Source of the DNA: Incurvaria masculella
Lineage: Eukaryota; Arthropoda; Insecta; Lepidoptera; Incurvariidae
Length of the DNA: 64,000 nucleotides
NCBI GenBank assembly: GCA_946894095.1
Contig: OX335647.2
Span: 14,898,001-14,962,000, forward strand
Direction: 5' to 3'
Of this stretch, positions 19,640 through 30,576 are shown piece by piece. The notes under the pieces were generated by a model. That model was not told where the DNA came from and searched no databases. It saw nothing but the letters and a program-made list of their open reading frames with translations. Both the position numbers and the translations under genes were made by a program. Positions within the stretch are counted from its first letter, which is position 1. Each line of letters starts with the position of its first letter.

Positions 19640-20648
19640 AAATATATATATATATATTATATATAGTATATAGTATATATTATTAACTAATAAAAAGGTT
19701 TTCCCTGTAGGCGATTCCTCATCACCCGCCAGCAGTGTGAAAAAACAGAACAAAGCAGAAAACATATTAAAAGTAGTTGAGGCGAACAGAACTAGGCAGA
19801 AAGATAATAATAACAGATTTAAAAGTGCATTTTAAATACGGCAAGCTTGTATCTAATAACGAAACAGGACAAAAAGTTCACAGCTTCTTAACATTATAAA
19901 TAACTTATTATACACATCAATGTAGGTACATATACGCCACTTTATAAAAAAGGACAGTTAAAAAAAAACAATACATGAGCAGTAGAGAAAGTAAAATTGT
20001 TCTAACACAAATAATCACAAGTGACAATGCTCTTGCCTTTTCCCACTTGGATGAACAGAGAAAAAAGTAGAAAACATGTTAACAGTAGAAGAGGCGAGCG
20101 GAACTAGGCAGAAGCATAATAAAACAGATTTAAAAAGTGCATTTAACATGAGGACAAACATGTTTCTAATAACTAAACCGAACAAACAAAATTCACGGCT
20201 ACTTAACATTATAAATAACTCACATAAGGTATGATACATTTCAATATAGGTACGTATAAGCAACTTTTAAAAACAGAGACAGTTATAAATCGAAAGAAAA
20301 AAACAATACACGAGCAGTGGACAGGGTAAAAATATTCTAACACGATTAATCAGAGATGATAATGTCCTTGCCTTTTCCCACTTAGATCAATATAGAAAAA
20401 AAAAGATCATTGACAATTGAAAAATTTAAAGAGGTTTATTCTGTGCATACTGAATCTGTGGTGGCTGTCAAGGAGCGAAACAAACAAAACAAATTACATT
20501 ACAAACATTGTCTTTGCAAATTACGTGTAGCCATGTATATCTCTTTGTGAGCAGCCGAGAATCAAGAAAAGCAACATTGGAGAATATTTTACCATTTAGT
20601 TACTAGATGTCGATCTAGAAGTGCCTGTGTCTGAAATAACTTGAAAGT
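19640..20648 (-). repeat. LINE-1 inter-ORF spacer with a ~320-bp tandem duplication
   Basis: Two diverged copies of a ~310-335-bp unit lie between ORF1 and ORF2. Paired landmarks are GAAAACATATTAAAAGTAG (19758) with GAAAACATGTTAACAGTAG (20070), and CTTGCCTTTTCCCACTTGG (20032) with CTTGCCTTTTCCCACTTAG (20367). A TA-rich microsatellite (about 19640-19680) adjoins ORF2. A ~1 kb spacer is long for a two-ORF LINE, whose frames usually lie close together or overlap. The spacer might hold a translation re-initiation signal or simply be an expansion. Confidence 0.7.
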
Positions 20649-21392
20649 TCATTTCGACTTTCCCTTGTTGATGCGGTCCGAGGACCGGGGCTTCGGCCTA
20701 TCACCTAAGCCGTCGTCACCACTCAAGACCGCAGGATGTTTGTCTGTTAGCACCTTTAACGCTCCAGCCGCCACCACTTTGATACGGGTCCCGTCTTTTA
20801 GCTGGATGACGATGCGGCCCTCCTGCGTCCAACTATGCGCCATCCCAAAGTGTTTTCGTGCCGCCAGGAAGATGTTGTGTCGCGTCCGCGTGAGGAACTC
20901 TGACACCGTGATGCCTGAGCCCTTGAGCGACGTCTTCGCTTTCCAGACCGCGGCCCGGATGTTGAGCTGCTTGAAGCGAACCAAAATTGCCCGAGGGCGT
21001 GTCTGAGCCCGAGGTTTCACACCCAGGCGATGGCAGAGCTTGATGGAGTCACCACTAAAGTCCACTAGCCCTAACTTGGTGCGCACTAGCTCCACTACCT
21101 TCTGCGTCGCCTCTTCGGACTCGGACTCGGAAACACCATGTATCAGCAGGACTTTCGCACGCGACCTCATCTCTTGCGCATCCACGACTTCCGCAAGGCC
21201 AGCTACTTGAGAACGCACCACTCCCAGAGCTTTCCAAACAAACTGCCGGAACAGATTGAAGTCAGCTGTCAGTGTGGGAAGATCGGCCGGCTTGTTGGCA
21301 GCAGACTTTAGTTGCGCCTCAAATGAGCTCATTCTCTCCTCCACCATGGTCTGCAGCTCCGCCACCTCCATCGCAAAATCAACACTCGACAT
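20649..21392 (-). CDS. LINE-1 ORF1: RNA-binding (gag-like) protein
   Basis: 247 codons, ATG at 21392. ORF1 proteins of LINEs bind the element RNA and form the ribonucleoprotein. The N-terminus (about residues 8-40) has heptad-like spacing consistent with a coiled coil: VAELQTMVEERMSSFEAQL. The middle, from about residue 77, has RSRAKVLLIHGVSESESEEA and later RPRAILVRFKQLNIRAAVWK, resembling the RRM-like fold of L1/CR1-type ORF1 proteins. The C-terminus is basic (RPKPRSSDRINKGKSK). No CCHC knuckle is visible. The frame is fully open and lies just upstream of ORF2 in the same sense. Confidence 0.8.
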   Translation of the reverse strand: MSSVDFAMEVAELQTMVEERMSSFEAQLKSAANKPADLPTLTADFNLFRQFVWKALGVVRSQVAGLAEVVDAQEMRSRAKVLLIHGVSESESEEATQKVVELVRTKLGLVDFSGDSIKLCHRLGVKPRAQTRPRAILVRFKQLNIRAAVWKAKTSLKGSGITVSEFLTRTRHNIFLAARKHFGMAHSWTQEGRIVIQLKDGTRIKVVAAGALKVLTDKHPAVLSGDDGLGDRPKPRSSDRINKGKSK

Positions 21393-21628
21393 GACCGCAC
21401 GTGCACAAAATAAGTTTGTTGAAGTAGAAATCTGTTTTCTGGTGTATGAACAGAAATATATGCTGGCAGGGTCTGCCTACACTACCACATGTAAATAGCA
21501 GGTATCACAACACTTTAGAGTTATTATTAATGTAAAAATGTTCAAATATTAATAAATATTAGCAATCATTTAGTTGAGGTATGAAAATACATCCACTATT
21601 TCTAACTACCCACAGACGAAAAAAGCGC

Positions 21629-21826
21629 CAATGTCCTGACAATCAGTAAATTCATCAGCAGGTACATACTAACATCTATATTGTATACCTAATTTAGCTA
21701 ACGTAACCACTTGTCGCAGGCAGACCGACATAGGTATTTAGCATCAGAGGATTGTTCTCTATCCTGTGAACCCAGATACAGCCATTTACCTTATCGTGAC
21801 CAAAAATGTCATGATCTCCCGGAATA
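21629..21826 (+). mobile_element. MITE-D copy 1, right part
   Basis: Starts with the LINE-1 target duplication CAATG and continues AATTCATCAGCAGGTACATA, CAGGCAGACCGACATA, ATCCTGTGAACCCAGATAC and ATTTACCTTATCGTGACC to CTCCCGGAAT. It completes the D element begun at 15250 and matches the corresponding half of D4. Confidence 0.8.
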
Positions 21827-22600
21827 CATGACCGCGGTGGCAATTGGTTTTCAAGATTGAGATCTTTCCAAACAGGAATTGAATCACGTCGTTCGCCGCT
21901 AGATGCCGGGTCATTGCATACATTGTATGCGTACGCTATACGGACAGTCGGGCCAACAGATCATGACAAGTCACCGCGGTGTCGCTATCACGAGCACGCT
22001 CTAGAGGTCGAATCGTTGAAGTACGTCGGTACACATGTCCTCAACCTATCGGATTGATCTAGCAGGAGAGCACCCTGCCGCTAACAATATTTATCCGTAA
22101 ACATAGATAGCGTTCCGACTACCAGCCCTTCCCTTCCACTTGAGATATCTTCAAGGTCTCCGTATTTTGCTGCAAGAAGTAGTGTTCAATCTACTATCTT
22201 ATTGGGTTTGTATCAAGATAGCGCGGCGGTTGTTGGTCCAGACGTGTGTTATGTTCACAAGGTCTCATATACGGTATTGGATGAACCGAATTGGATATAA
22301 ACGAAAAGGAGAGCTCGTGAAAGGCCCGAGGCTTATTATATTATCCTTTGCAGGAGGTGTGAGCTCGCGGCGTAGGCGGGCGGCGGCTGTGGGAAAAGGA
22401 TTTAGTTATTTTGCGAGGCGTTGTGTAAATGAAAATATCAGTCTCAATATGAAGACTTTTATTAAAATAACCATAATACGAGACGAGCAGTTGCCATAAA
22501 AATTGGCAAAAGTATGATTTAGGACAATTGAATTACTGAAACAAAATTAGAAGCTTGTAAATTGTGGAATGCCAAGTTGTTCGTCGTGTTAATGTTATCT
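21827..22600. other. Intronic DNA, nothing recognised
   Basis: No supported gene. The short frames at 21857-22057 and 22140-22499 have no motifs. Confidence 0.4.
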
Positions 22601-22771
22601 ATTTGTTGTTATAGCGGCAAAATAAATACACACTCTGTGAAAATTTCAGATGACAAACTATTACGGTTCATGAGATACAGCCTTGTGACAAACAGACAGA
22701 AAGACGGACGAACGGACAGCGAAGACTTAGTAATAGGGTTGCGTTGGCACCCTTTGGGTACGGAACCGTAA
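22601..22771 (+). mobile_element. Lep-R fragment, plus strand
   Basis: TTGTTGTTATAGCGGCAAAA, GTGAAAATTTCAGATGACA, ATTACGGTTCATGAGATACA, a short GACAGACAG/GACGG run and ACTTAGTAATAGGGTTGCG match the other Lep-R copies. The 5' part is missing. Confidence 0.7.
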
Positions 22772-22944
22772 AAATACATTTATGCATAACCAAACAATTC
22801 GTTTCGATTTTTACCCAAGTCAAAAAAGTTCAGAAATGGAGAACTTTTCTGGAAATGTTATGGATAATGAAAACATAACGTAAAACGTATCATAAAAGTA
22901 ACTCGATTACTAGAAGAGCGATCATGCGATGTTACAACGCGTAC

Positions 22945-23025
22945 AATTTCTAATCGTCAGATTTTGGCGAGATTTCTTGGGGTGCCTCGTCAAACTTCGA
23001 GTTTTGGCTAGTACCATACCAGCGC
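22945..23025 (-). mobile_element. Diverged MITE-C terminal fragment
   Basis: On the minus strand TGGTACTAGCCAAAACTCG, then TTTGACGAGGCACCCCAAG and TCTGACGATTA parallel the left terminus of MITE-C at 35807 and 39880. Only about 80 bp is recognisable. Confidence 0.5.
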
Positions 23026-24095
23026 CATGACTCCTCATCCATCCCATTGTTCAAGCGTGTTACAAAGCCATGTAAAGACAAAAAAGGTCGGATTTGAACC
23101 CCATGACTGGAGGCAGGAGACGATTTATCGTCCACATTTTGTAACGCACCTACAATTTTGTCTGGCGTTACTTTAAACTTTGACACGAAGCTCCAGTGAA
23201 AAAGAATGTGAGAAAACCATTAAACTCGCTATCCGTTTATCGAACCGAGCCGATTTTAACACAGTTTGACTATTTGAGCTTCAATATTTGGCGCGCCGAA
23301 AAAGAAAATGCTCGAAATTGGGCGCGTGATTGCCGATACGATAACGTCAACTAGTTTTTGCCACGTTCGCTCATTTGATAATTTCCTTTGTTGTTAAAAT
23401 TTACACGAGTATAAGATATTTGTAGTCAAGCAATACGATTACGCAGAATAATACTTAACGTGCAGTTACAATTTCTGGGCTTGGCGTAGGTATGACATTC
23501 CATTGTACACTGAGATAATCACGAACAATTGAGCCAAACAGTGAAATGAACAAGAAAATATTAATTATTTATTTGCAGGACTATATATTTTAAATTGCGA
23601 CTTTTGTCTCCAGCCGTCGCGAAGCGGTCGGCTGCAAGCCGCACGCTACACAACCTCCAATACTCTGTCTGAAGGCGGGCGGAGGCGGCGGTAGAGCGGC
23701 AGCGGTAGGGCGGCGACAGCGCAAATACATGCATTAAGAGGATAATGATCTGATCAACTTCTATACAATGTCTCGTGTCTGTTTCCTCAATCAAATTAAG
23801 AACTCCTTTTTTATTTGTCCTTGACTGAGTCCCAGGATTGAAGGTGGAACAAGCGCGATAATTAATATTAGGGTGTGAAAAAGGAATAGGTGCCAAAAGA
23901 TAACACAAACGCAGGTGGTCGCCATGATGCTCCGAGGAGGTAAACGCGCAGTTGCCGGCTGAGACAAGCACAGCTGTACACACCTGCACTAAGTATTATG
24001 TGCACAGTTGTTAGGTATTATATTGATCAGAGCCCCTTACTACATTTCAAAAGCAAAGTGTTGTCAGTTCTTCTTCGCTAGATGTAACAATAAAA
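23026..24095. other. Intronic DNA; tRNA-like B box near 23086 and GC-rich patch near 23610-23720
   Basis: No gene is supported. The minus strand at 23086-23110 contains GGGGTTCAAATCCGACC, a B-box-like string that could be the head of another SINE, but no A box or tail was convincing. A GC-rich segment at 23610-23720 contains GGCGGCGGTAGAGCGG-like sequence without protein features. Confidence 0.3.
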
Positions 24096-24405
24096 ACATC
24101 TTAAAAATATTAGTCATCCGATATAGCTTGTTTCATGAAGAATCATAATCAATTTGGGATTTATAAGATTTTCGACTACAGCGGTCGTGGTTTACTTTTA
24201 GCTATAAGTCGTTTTGTAATTCAACTTTTCGTAAACCTTATCAAATCAAACACTTTGCGCATTGTCTGCTTTGTGGACATGTTGCATCCTCCTCATCACG
24301 GAGCCTGTCCTTTTCTTCGAAACAGAGAAGGTCCCAGAACTCAATAGCACGGTTTTGTACCGTGCCCGCGAATGAGTTATTCCTGCCGGGAAGGGCCTCC
24401 CTTAA
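24096..24405 (-). mobile_element. MITE-B copy 2, truncated, minus strand
   Basis: On the minus strand it begins at a TTAA (24402-24405) with GGGAGGCCCTTCCCGGC. It continues through CGCGGGCACGGTACAAAACC, AGCCTG-AGG-ATGCAACATGT and ACCACGACCGCTGTAGTCG, then fades near 24096. The inner end is missing. Confidence 0.7.
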
Positions 24406-25162
24406 AGAAAGGATGGAGGTTCGTTTACATTCTGTATTATCTACGCCAGCTTGTTATAGGTGCACCCTGGCTGCACACACTCGACGGTGGCGATGCGACG
24501 ACGCGACGCGCCGCCGAAACATCTATTTTAATATTTTTCCATGGCGTAATACAGTTCAAGTTCAAAGATTACCTAAATATAGTTGCCACCACAAATCTCC
24601 AAACCGCAACCAAATTTAAAATGGACGTAGTAAAACAGCCCGGTACACCATGCACAAGTCACATGACACGATATCTTAAACCTAACACTTTGTACATTAT
24701 TGCTCTTAACAAATTCGAAAGCCTAACAATAAACCACTCGTATTTACGAGTTAGGAAAGTTGATTGAAGAATATCGGACTAGTTTATGGGGGTGGATGGT
24801 TCGAGTCTGTGTTGATTTAAGGACTGTTAATGCCATCTGTCGACGTAGCCGGAAAGCCCGTTTATGATCTCTCCACCCAGACTCGCAGCGGACACGACTT
24901 GTTTACAAAACATTAATTTTCACAACTGCTCAGACTTTGATCTCTCATACCTAGCGAGATGGCTTCGAGATTGCCATCCGTCAACACGCTCATGCGTTCC
25001 CAATTGCAATCACAAACTACGAATTATCTCAACTTACTTTTGCGTTATCGCCATTGTTATGTAACACTTATGGAAGGTTTGCAGTCGAATTACACTTGAC
25101 TAGGTGCGCCAATCAAGTAATCTAATGTTCCATAAGAACGAGGGAACGTTGTATGTAACTGG
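24406..25162. other. Intronic DNA, nothing recognised
   Basis: Overlapping short frames at 24362-24767 start inside the MITE and carry no motif. No other repeat match was noticed. Confidence 0.35.
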
Positions 25163-25265
25163 ACATGGATGGCTATTACCACACCTACTGTCATGCATGA
25201 CATTAGCCTGACACGCCTCGTGGCAACTAGGTTCCATGCTAAGACCTTCCTTATGCAAGGTTAGG
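25163..25265 (-). mobile_element. SINE tail fragment, minus strand
   Basis: ACATGGATGGCTATTACCAC, CTGTCATGCATGACATTAGC, AACTAGGTTCCATGC and AAGACCTTCCTTATG match the 3' part of the tRNA-derived SINE in reverse orientation, with divergence. Confidence 0.6.
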
Positions 25266-25564
25266 TTACAACATCGCGTCAAATTACATTAGACGAAAAC
25301 ACAAATTTCAAAAAATATTATCTTGGTAACTAGACACTTGGAAACACAAAAATATGTTTTTAATGTCTCGGAAAATATAAGAATTACGCTGCCGAAATGT
25401 GCTGCGCTGGATTTCAGTCAGATACGGTCGTCGTCTACATTATTATAGTCACTTCAATAGGTAATATTTTTGCACACACTGTGGGGAATGGGATTACTGG
25501 CAATTGGAATGACACTGTATCAACTGTATTGACGGTCTAGACAATTCCAATCGCGCAGGATTTA

Positions 25565-25880
25565 AATGCAGACTGGACACTTGCTTTCCATGCCAAAATT
25601 CATGGGTTCGAGCGGGCCCCTTCCATGCAATTATTTTATTTCTATTTCGTCACGAATGCGAGTTGTTTGGTCCATGGCTCGGAATCCATGTAAAACTGTC
25701 ATAGTTCCTCTTCCCCTGATAGCTAGTAGGGTTAGGCCAGGCGGATAAAGACGGTCGAAGAGTTGATAAAAATAGTCCGTATTTACCATCCATTCCAAAT
25801 GCAGCCGTGCTCATAAAGGTCCTGCCACGGGTCCTAATTTCGCGGACGCGGTGTGTCGGGCAATATCATAAAACAATGGA
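25565..25880 (+). mobile_element. SINE copy, plus strand, diverged head
   Basis: A weak tRNA-like head (GGACACTTGCTTTCCATGCC, ATGGGTTCGAGCG) is followed by the body landmarks CGTCACGAATGCGAG, GGAATCCATGTAAAACTGT, TAGCTAGTAGGGTTAGG, CATCCATTCCAAATGCAGCC and GCTCATAAAGGTCCTG, then GTGTGTCGGGCAATATCAT. Several substitutions and small gaps mark it as old. Confidence 0.65.
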
Positions 25881-25993
25881 TTTGTTTGCATATGTTAGTA
25901 GCAATCCAGCGATGTATTAGATAAATGTAACATTATATTGTCGATATTTAACAAGGTACCTAATTATAAAGTCATCGAAACATTTAGTCGGTA

Positions 25994-26065
25994 GCTTGAT
26001 GAAAGTACCTATGAAAGTAATTAATACATTAATGAACTACCTACCTACATACTTTCATCAAGCTA
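25994..26065. repeat. Small inverted repeat
   Basis: AGCTTGATGAAAGTA near 25994 is mirrored by TACTTTCATCAAGCT near 26065, with about 40 bp between. It could be a short MITE or a hairpin. Nothing else is evident. Confidence 0.4.
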
Positions 26066-26261
26066 TGAATATACATGAATATGTATGTTTGAAGGCATAC
26101 CAGATTAGACATAAATACATAAGTCATTGCAAGATCTACATGAACCAAGGCCAATGATATTAAAGTCTTAAAATCAATTACCTAAGCGTATGAAGTTATA
26201 ATGCTGATATGAAAATCTGATTCCAATGAGCGAATAGCCTACAAAGTAAACAACATCATGA

Positions 26262-29200
26262 TGCAGTATTTATTCACCGCGCGTCGTCGTCGCTCGCTCC
26301 GCGCGGCTCGGCGGACTCTCTCATTGCCAAGGGCCCCCTGCTGCCGTTGTCAAGCCGACAACTGTGCTAGAGCCTGCAAAAAGTACTAGGTACAAACAGT
26401 GCAAAATAACTGATTTTGTGACACAGTCAAACAAGGCATGTTTTTTAGAAAGAATTCTCAAACCAACCTCAGTGAAAATTTAGAAAAAAAAATTTGGCTC
26501 TCCAAAATAACCAAAAATAAATTTGTTGTAGCACATCAAAATGTACAAGGTTTACGCGGAAAGGATCTTCAGTTAGATATGTGTTTTCAAGAAAATAAAA
26601 TTGATGTTTTTTGTATGACTGAATCATGGCTGGACGCAAATGAGGTTGATATGTACAACTCCAACGAATATGTAGTAGTGAGTAGTAGTTCTAGAAATAA
26701 TTTTATAAGAGGTGGTACCATCATATTTGTAAGGAAATGTTGGAAAGCCAAAAATAGACATGACATTGTGAGATTATCTGTGGAGAAAGAATTTGAGGTT
26801 AGTTGCATAGAGATAGAGAATTTATTAATCCTTGCAGTATATCGATCACCTTCGGTCAGTATACATTTATTTTCTGATAAATTAGAAGAATGCCTCAGTA
26901 TGTTAATAAAAAACAATAATAAATCATTAATTATATGTGGTGACTTCAATGTTAACTTTCCACTTGCTCAACGGGAGTCACATGAGTTATCAGACTTAAT
27001 GGATAGTTTTATGTTAAGACAACAAATATTTGAATATACAAGGGTAACTATGACTACGGAGAGCTGTATTGATAATATTTTCACAGATAGGGAAGTATCG
27101 GAAGCAAACATCTTCAAAAGTATTAAATCTGATCACTTTGGTCAATTAATTTCAATAGAAATAAAAAGTAAAAAAAATGAGTGTTCAAGAAAAATTGGAC
27201 AAATAAGGAACATATGTAACGAAAATGTGCTACTGCTTAACAAGGCGATCCATCAGGAGTTCCAATCAGTAAACATAGATTTTCAAACATTTTTTAAATC
27301 ATTTGTTCGGCTCACTGAAGCATATATACCCCTTAGATGTAAATCGATGAATAAAACAAAACAATTTAATGATTGGGCCACCAACGGCATACGCACATCG
27401 AAAAGAAAATTATTTTTGCTTTATGACTTATTGAAAATCTGCGATCATGAAAGCTTTAGGATATATGTTTCTAAGTATAGTAAGTTATTTAAAAAAGTAT
27501 CAATAGTAGCCAAGCAAATGAGTTTAAGGGACAGAATCTTAAGCTCAAAGGATAAAATTAAAACGTCGTGGCAGATAATAAAACAAGAAACTGGAAAATC
27601 AGTGGAAAAAAAATACTCAGATATAGAATTAAAAATGAACAATGAAATTATTTTAACTGACCAATTACAGGTAGCAGAACTTTTTAATAATTATTTTTGT
27701 ACAGAACCAGATCGTCTGACAACAAAATTAAACTCAAATGTTACTGTGGCATCCGATTTTTTAAATATGTACAGTAAGAGAAACCCAGAGGCAATCATAT
27801 TTGAACCTGTAACACTTTCAGAAGTAAGACTGATTTTCAGACGCATGAAGTCCAAACCTTCGCTAGATTTATGGCATATGTCACCCAAGCTAATTAAGTC
27901 TCTTTCGAATAGTTTAGTATATCCATTAACACAAATCATAAATCGCTGTTTAAAACATGGAACTTTTCCGGATTTGCTGAAAATTGCTCGAGTTATACCA
28001 CTTTACAAAAAAGGAGAACACAATGAAGTGACAAACTACAGGCCGGTATCACTACTGCCAGTATTTAGTAAAATATTTGAAAAGGTGATAGAAAGAAGAT
28101 TGACTCAATTCTTTAAAGAGCATAATATTATTAACCTAAAACAGTTTGGTTTTCAGAAAGGCAAATCAACATGTGATGCTATAGCCAGCATGCTCAAACT
28201 AATACTAGTATCATTAGATCAGTCTCATAACACGTATGGATTGTTCTGTGACCTCACAAAGGCCTTTGACTGTGTTGATCATAACATATTGCTTCGTAAA
28301 TTGGAATATTATGGCATTAGAGGAAGAGAATTGTTAATCTGCAAATCATATCTTGAGAATAGGACACAGATATGTGATGTTAATGGTGCGAAATCGGAGA
28401 AACAAGCAGTAACAATGGGTATACCACAAGGCTCAATTCTGGGTCCACTTCTCTTTATTATTTACATTAATGATCTCTCTGGTTGTATACAAGAAGAAAT
28501 TGAAGTGATTATGTTTGCTGATGACATATCACTTTTGCTTAAAGACAAGAATTCTAAAGAACTTCATAAACATTTAAATAATGTTTTACATTCACTAAAT
28601 TCTTGGTTTGAGGCTAATAATTTGTTACTTAATATAAGCAAGACAAATCTGATGCACTTTGCCTTAGGAACCCACAGACGACTCTTAGACATAAACTTAA
28701 GCAATTCAATTAAAGAGGCCTCATTAAATGTAGCGTCTGAGATCACATTCCTAGGTGTAGTATTTGACGACCAATTGAAATGGAAGGCGCATATAGATAA
28801 AATTGCAAAAAAACTAAGCTCGGCCTGTTACGCCATAAGGAAAATAAGGGAGCTATGTGGATGTAAAGCTGCTAAAACTGTCTACTTTGCCTTCTTCGAT
28901 TGTGTCATGTCGTACGGCCTAATGTTCTGGGGGACTGCCGCAGAGGCGAATAGGATATTTGTATTACAAAAACGAGCCCTGCGAGCTATATTAGGAATGA
29001 AAGCGAGGGACTCATGCCGTGAAGTATTTAGGGAATTAAATATAATGTCAATGCCAAGTGCTTACATCTACCATAATTTATTGTACGCTAGAAAACATAT
29101 TCAGGAAACACCACTGAACCGTGATGTGCATCCACATAACACACGTTATAAAGAAAATGTTCAGCTTGTTAAGCATAGGCTAGCCAAGATGACGAAAAGC

Positions 29201-29850
29201 TTCGTGTGTAATAGTATAAGGTTATATAATAAGCTGCCTGAAACGGTTCGAGCAATGGATGAAAATGAATATAAAACCAAGATTAAATCAATAGTTATTT
29301 CTAAAAGCTACTACACAGTAAATGACGCCTTGAGCGATAAGAGCCTGACAATCTGATTGCATTCGATCTTTACTATTTTGAATATTGACTATAGACTTTT
29401 AGAATACGTATGACTTCACCGTCATTACTGACGATGCCTTCTTAGAGTAGATTTTACTCACTATTCTCATTATATTTTTAGTTTAACTCTATGACAAAGC
29501 CACTTTACAGCCGATTGTTATAGTTACTATAGTTAATTATTTAAGCTATGTTCGAGTTATATTTTTTGACAATTTTACTGAAATTTTAAATGTTATTTGT
29601 ATTTGTGTATTGACCGGAATTTGATATATTTTGATATTTTACTCCAATGAATTCAGTTAACTTGTATTGTTTTTATTATGAATTTAATGTAGATCCTGAA
29701 TTGTTTATTTTGATAATTTATTTGACAATTTTGAATTCTATCGATTTTATACTATTCTTAACGTGATTTTATTATGTACCTTTTTTGACGTGTCTAAGTG
29801 TATGATTGTATACCAAAAAGACCTAATAAAATGAAATGAAATGAAAATGA
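26262..29850 (+). mobile_element. LINE-2: non-LTR retrotransposon, plus strand
   Basis: One long ORF (26438-29356), then an AT-rich 3' UTR ending ACCTAATAAAATGAAATGAAATG near 29822-29850. A GC-rich block at 26275-26350 immediately upstream may be its 5' UTR or host DNA; the 5' boundary is not proven. No ORF1 is seen upstream. The single intact ORF and A-rich GAAAT tail indicate a young element. Confidence 0.78.
26438..29356 (+). CDS. LINE-2 ORF: endonuclease and reverse transcriptase
   Basis: 972 codons, uninterrupted. The APE-type endonuclease occupies roughly residues 28-240, with VVAHQNVQGL, FCMTESWL, GGTIIFVRK, IICGDFNVNF and KSDHFGQLISIE, covering the catalytic Asn, Glu, Asp and Asp-His positions. 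The reverse transcriptase spans about residues 480-790, with VTNYRPVSLLPVFSKIFEKV, QFGFQKGKSTCDA, CDLTKAFDCVDHN (motif A), MGIPQGSILGPLLFIIYIND (B), MFADDISLLL (C) and FLGVVFDDQLKWKAHI. It performs target-primed reverse transcription of its own RNA. The pattern fits the Jockey superfamily (Jockey/Daphne-like elements are common in Lepidoptera); the exact clade is inferred. It differs clearly from LINE-1. Confidence 0.9.
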   Translation: MFFRKNSQTNLSENLEKKIWLSKITKNKFVVAHQNVQGLRGKDLQLDMCFQENKIDVFCMTESWLDANEVDMYNSNEYVVVSSSSRNNFIRGGTIIFVRKCWKAKNRHDIVRLSVEKEFEVSCIEIENLLILAVYRSPSVSIHLFSDKLEECLSMLIKNNNKSLIICGDFNVNFPLAQRESHELSDLMDSFMLRQQIFEYTRVTMTTESCIDNIFTDREVSEANIFKSIKSDHFGQLISIEIKSKKNECSRKIGQIRNICNENVLLLNKAIHQEFQSVNIDFQTFFKSFVRLTEAYIPLRCKSMNKTKQFNDWATNGIRTSKRKLFLLYDLLKICDHESFRIYVSKYSKLFKKVSIVAKQMSLRDRILSSKDKIKTSWQIIKQETGKSVEKKYSDIELKMNNEIILTDQLQVAELFNNYFCTEPDRLTTKLNSNVTVASDFLNMYSKRNPEAIIFEPVTLSEVRLIFRRMKSKPSLDLWHMSPKLIKSLSNSLVYPLTQIINRCLKHGTFPDLLKIARVIPLYKKGEHNEVTNYRPVSLLPVFSKIFEKVIERRLTQFFKEHNIINLKQFGFQKGKSTCDAIASMLKLILVSLDQSHNTYGLFCDLTKAFDCVDHNILLRKLEYYGIRGRELLICKSYLENRTQICDVNGAKSEKQAVTMGIPQGSILGPLLFIIYINDLSGCIQEEIEVIMFADDISLLLKDKNSKELHKHLNNVLHSLNSWFEANNLLLNISKTNLMHFALGTHRRLLDINLSNSIKEASLNVASEITFLGVVFDDQLKWKAHIDKIAKKLSSACYAIRKIRELCGCKAAKTVYFAFFDCVMSYGLMFWGTAAEANRIFVLQKRALRAILGMKARDSCREVFRELNIMSMPSAYIYHNLLYARKHIQETPLNRDVHPHNTRYKENVQLVKHRLAKMTKSFVCNSIRLYNKLPETVRAMDENEYKTKIKSIVISKSYYTVNDALSDKSLTI

Positions 29851-30576
29851 AAAGCGTTCATTCACTTGCTTGCCGGTGAATAAACTGAACTGGTTGCGCC
29901 ACCTAGCGGTCAATGTCGAAACGCCGTTCACGACTCGCGCGATCACGTTCCCGCAGTGATGGAAGAGGGCGTTAGTTGCTCTATTTCGATATCGTTTGCA
30001 ATATCCTAACGTGATAAGCAGAAGCTGGTAGATTGACATGCTCAGCTTTAACCAAATCAAAGGGTATTTGCGCAAAAATGTGTCGCCAAAAATTACATTT
30101 TACAAATTTATTGTTGCGTGTTAACTAACGCAACGTTGTGAAGTTACACTTAAAAACTTTTTTTACACCCAAGATGGGTAAACATAGTCAAAAGACTTAC
30201 CTGCTTAACTTTTTTTAAAAGGCAAAAGCTAGTCATACTAACTACTATCTATTGACATAGTTTAATATATCACAAGAACAAAAAACCGATGATTGTTTTT
30301 ATTTTTCATTGTTTTTTTTCGTTGTTTATTTTTAACTCTATAAATCTAAGTAAATATACATTTTTACTAAGCAAGCACGTGGCTTTTCGCTTCGTGGCAA
30401 ATATACGTAAAATATCTAAAATAATAGACCCTAGGTGTGAAAAAAAACGTTTTTTATTTAGAGTACACATATACATATATTACATATATTTGTTAAGCTT
30501 ACCTACATCTGATTACAACATAATATCAAATATTGTTTGGCACCACTGACTCGAAAGTTGCTGATGGACTATTTAT
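29851..30576. other. Intronic DNA, nothing recognised
   Basis: No gene or repeat recognised after the LINE-2 tail. Confidence 0.35.

Larger units (their letters stand above)
16265..21633 (-). mobile_element. LINE-1: full-length non-LTR retrotransposon, minus strand
   Basis: About 5.36 kb (16270-21628) between CAATG target duplications at 16265-16269 and 21629-21633. Both flanks join into one D element, so the boundaries are well supported. In its own sense order it has a 5' UTR (21628-21393), ORF1 (21392-20649), an unusually long spacer with a tandem duplication (20648-19640), ORF2 (19639-16697), and a 3' UTR ending in an AATAAAG signal and ATTC repeats. Both ORFs are open throughout, so it may be, or recently have been, active. 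A 5'-truncated relative lies at 8993-9165. Confidence 0.85.
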
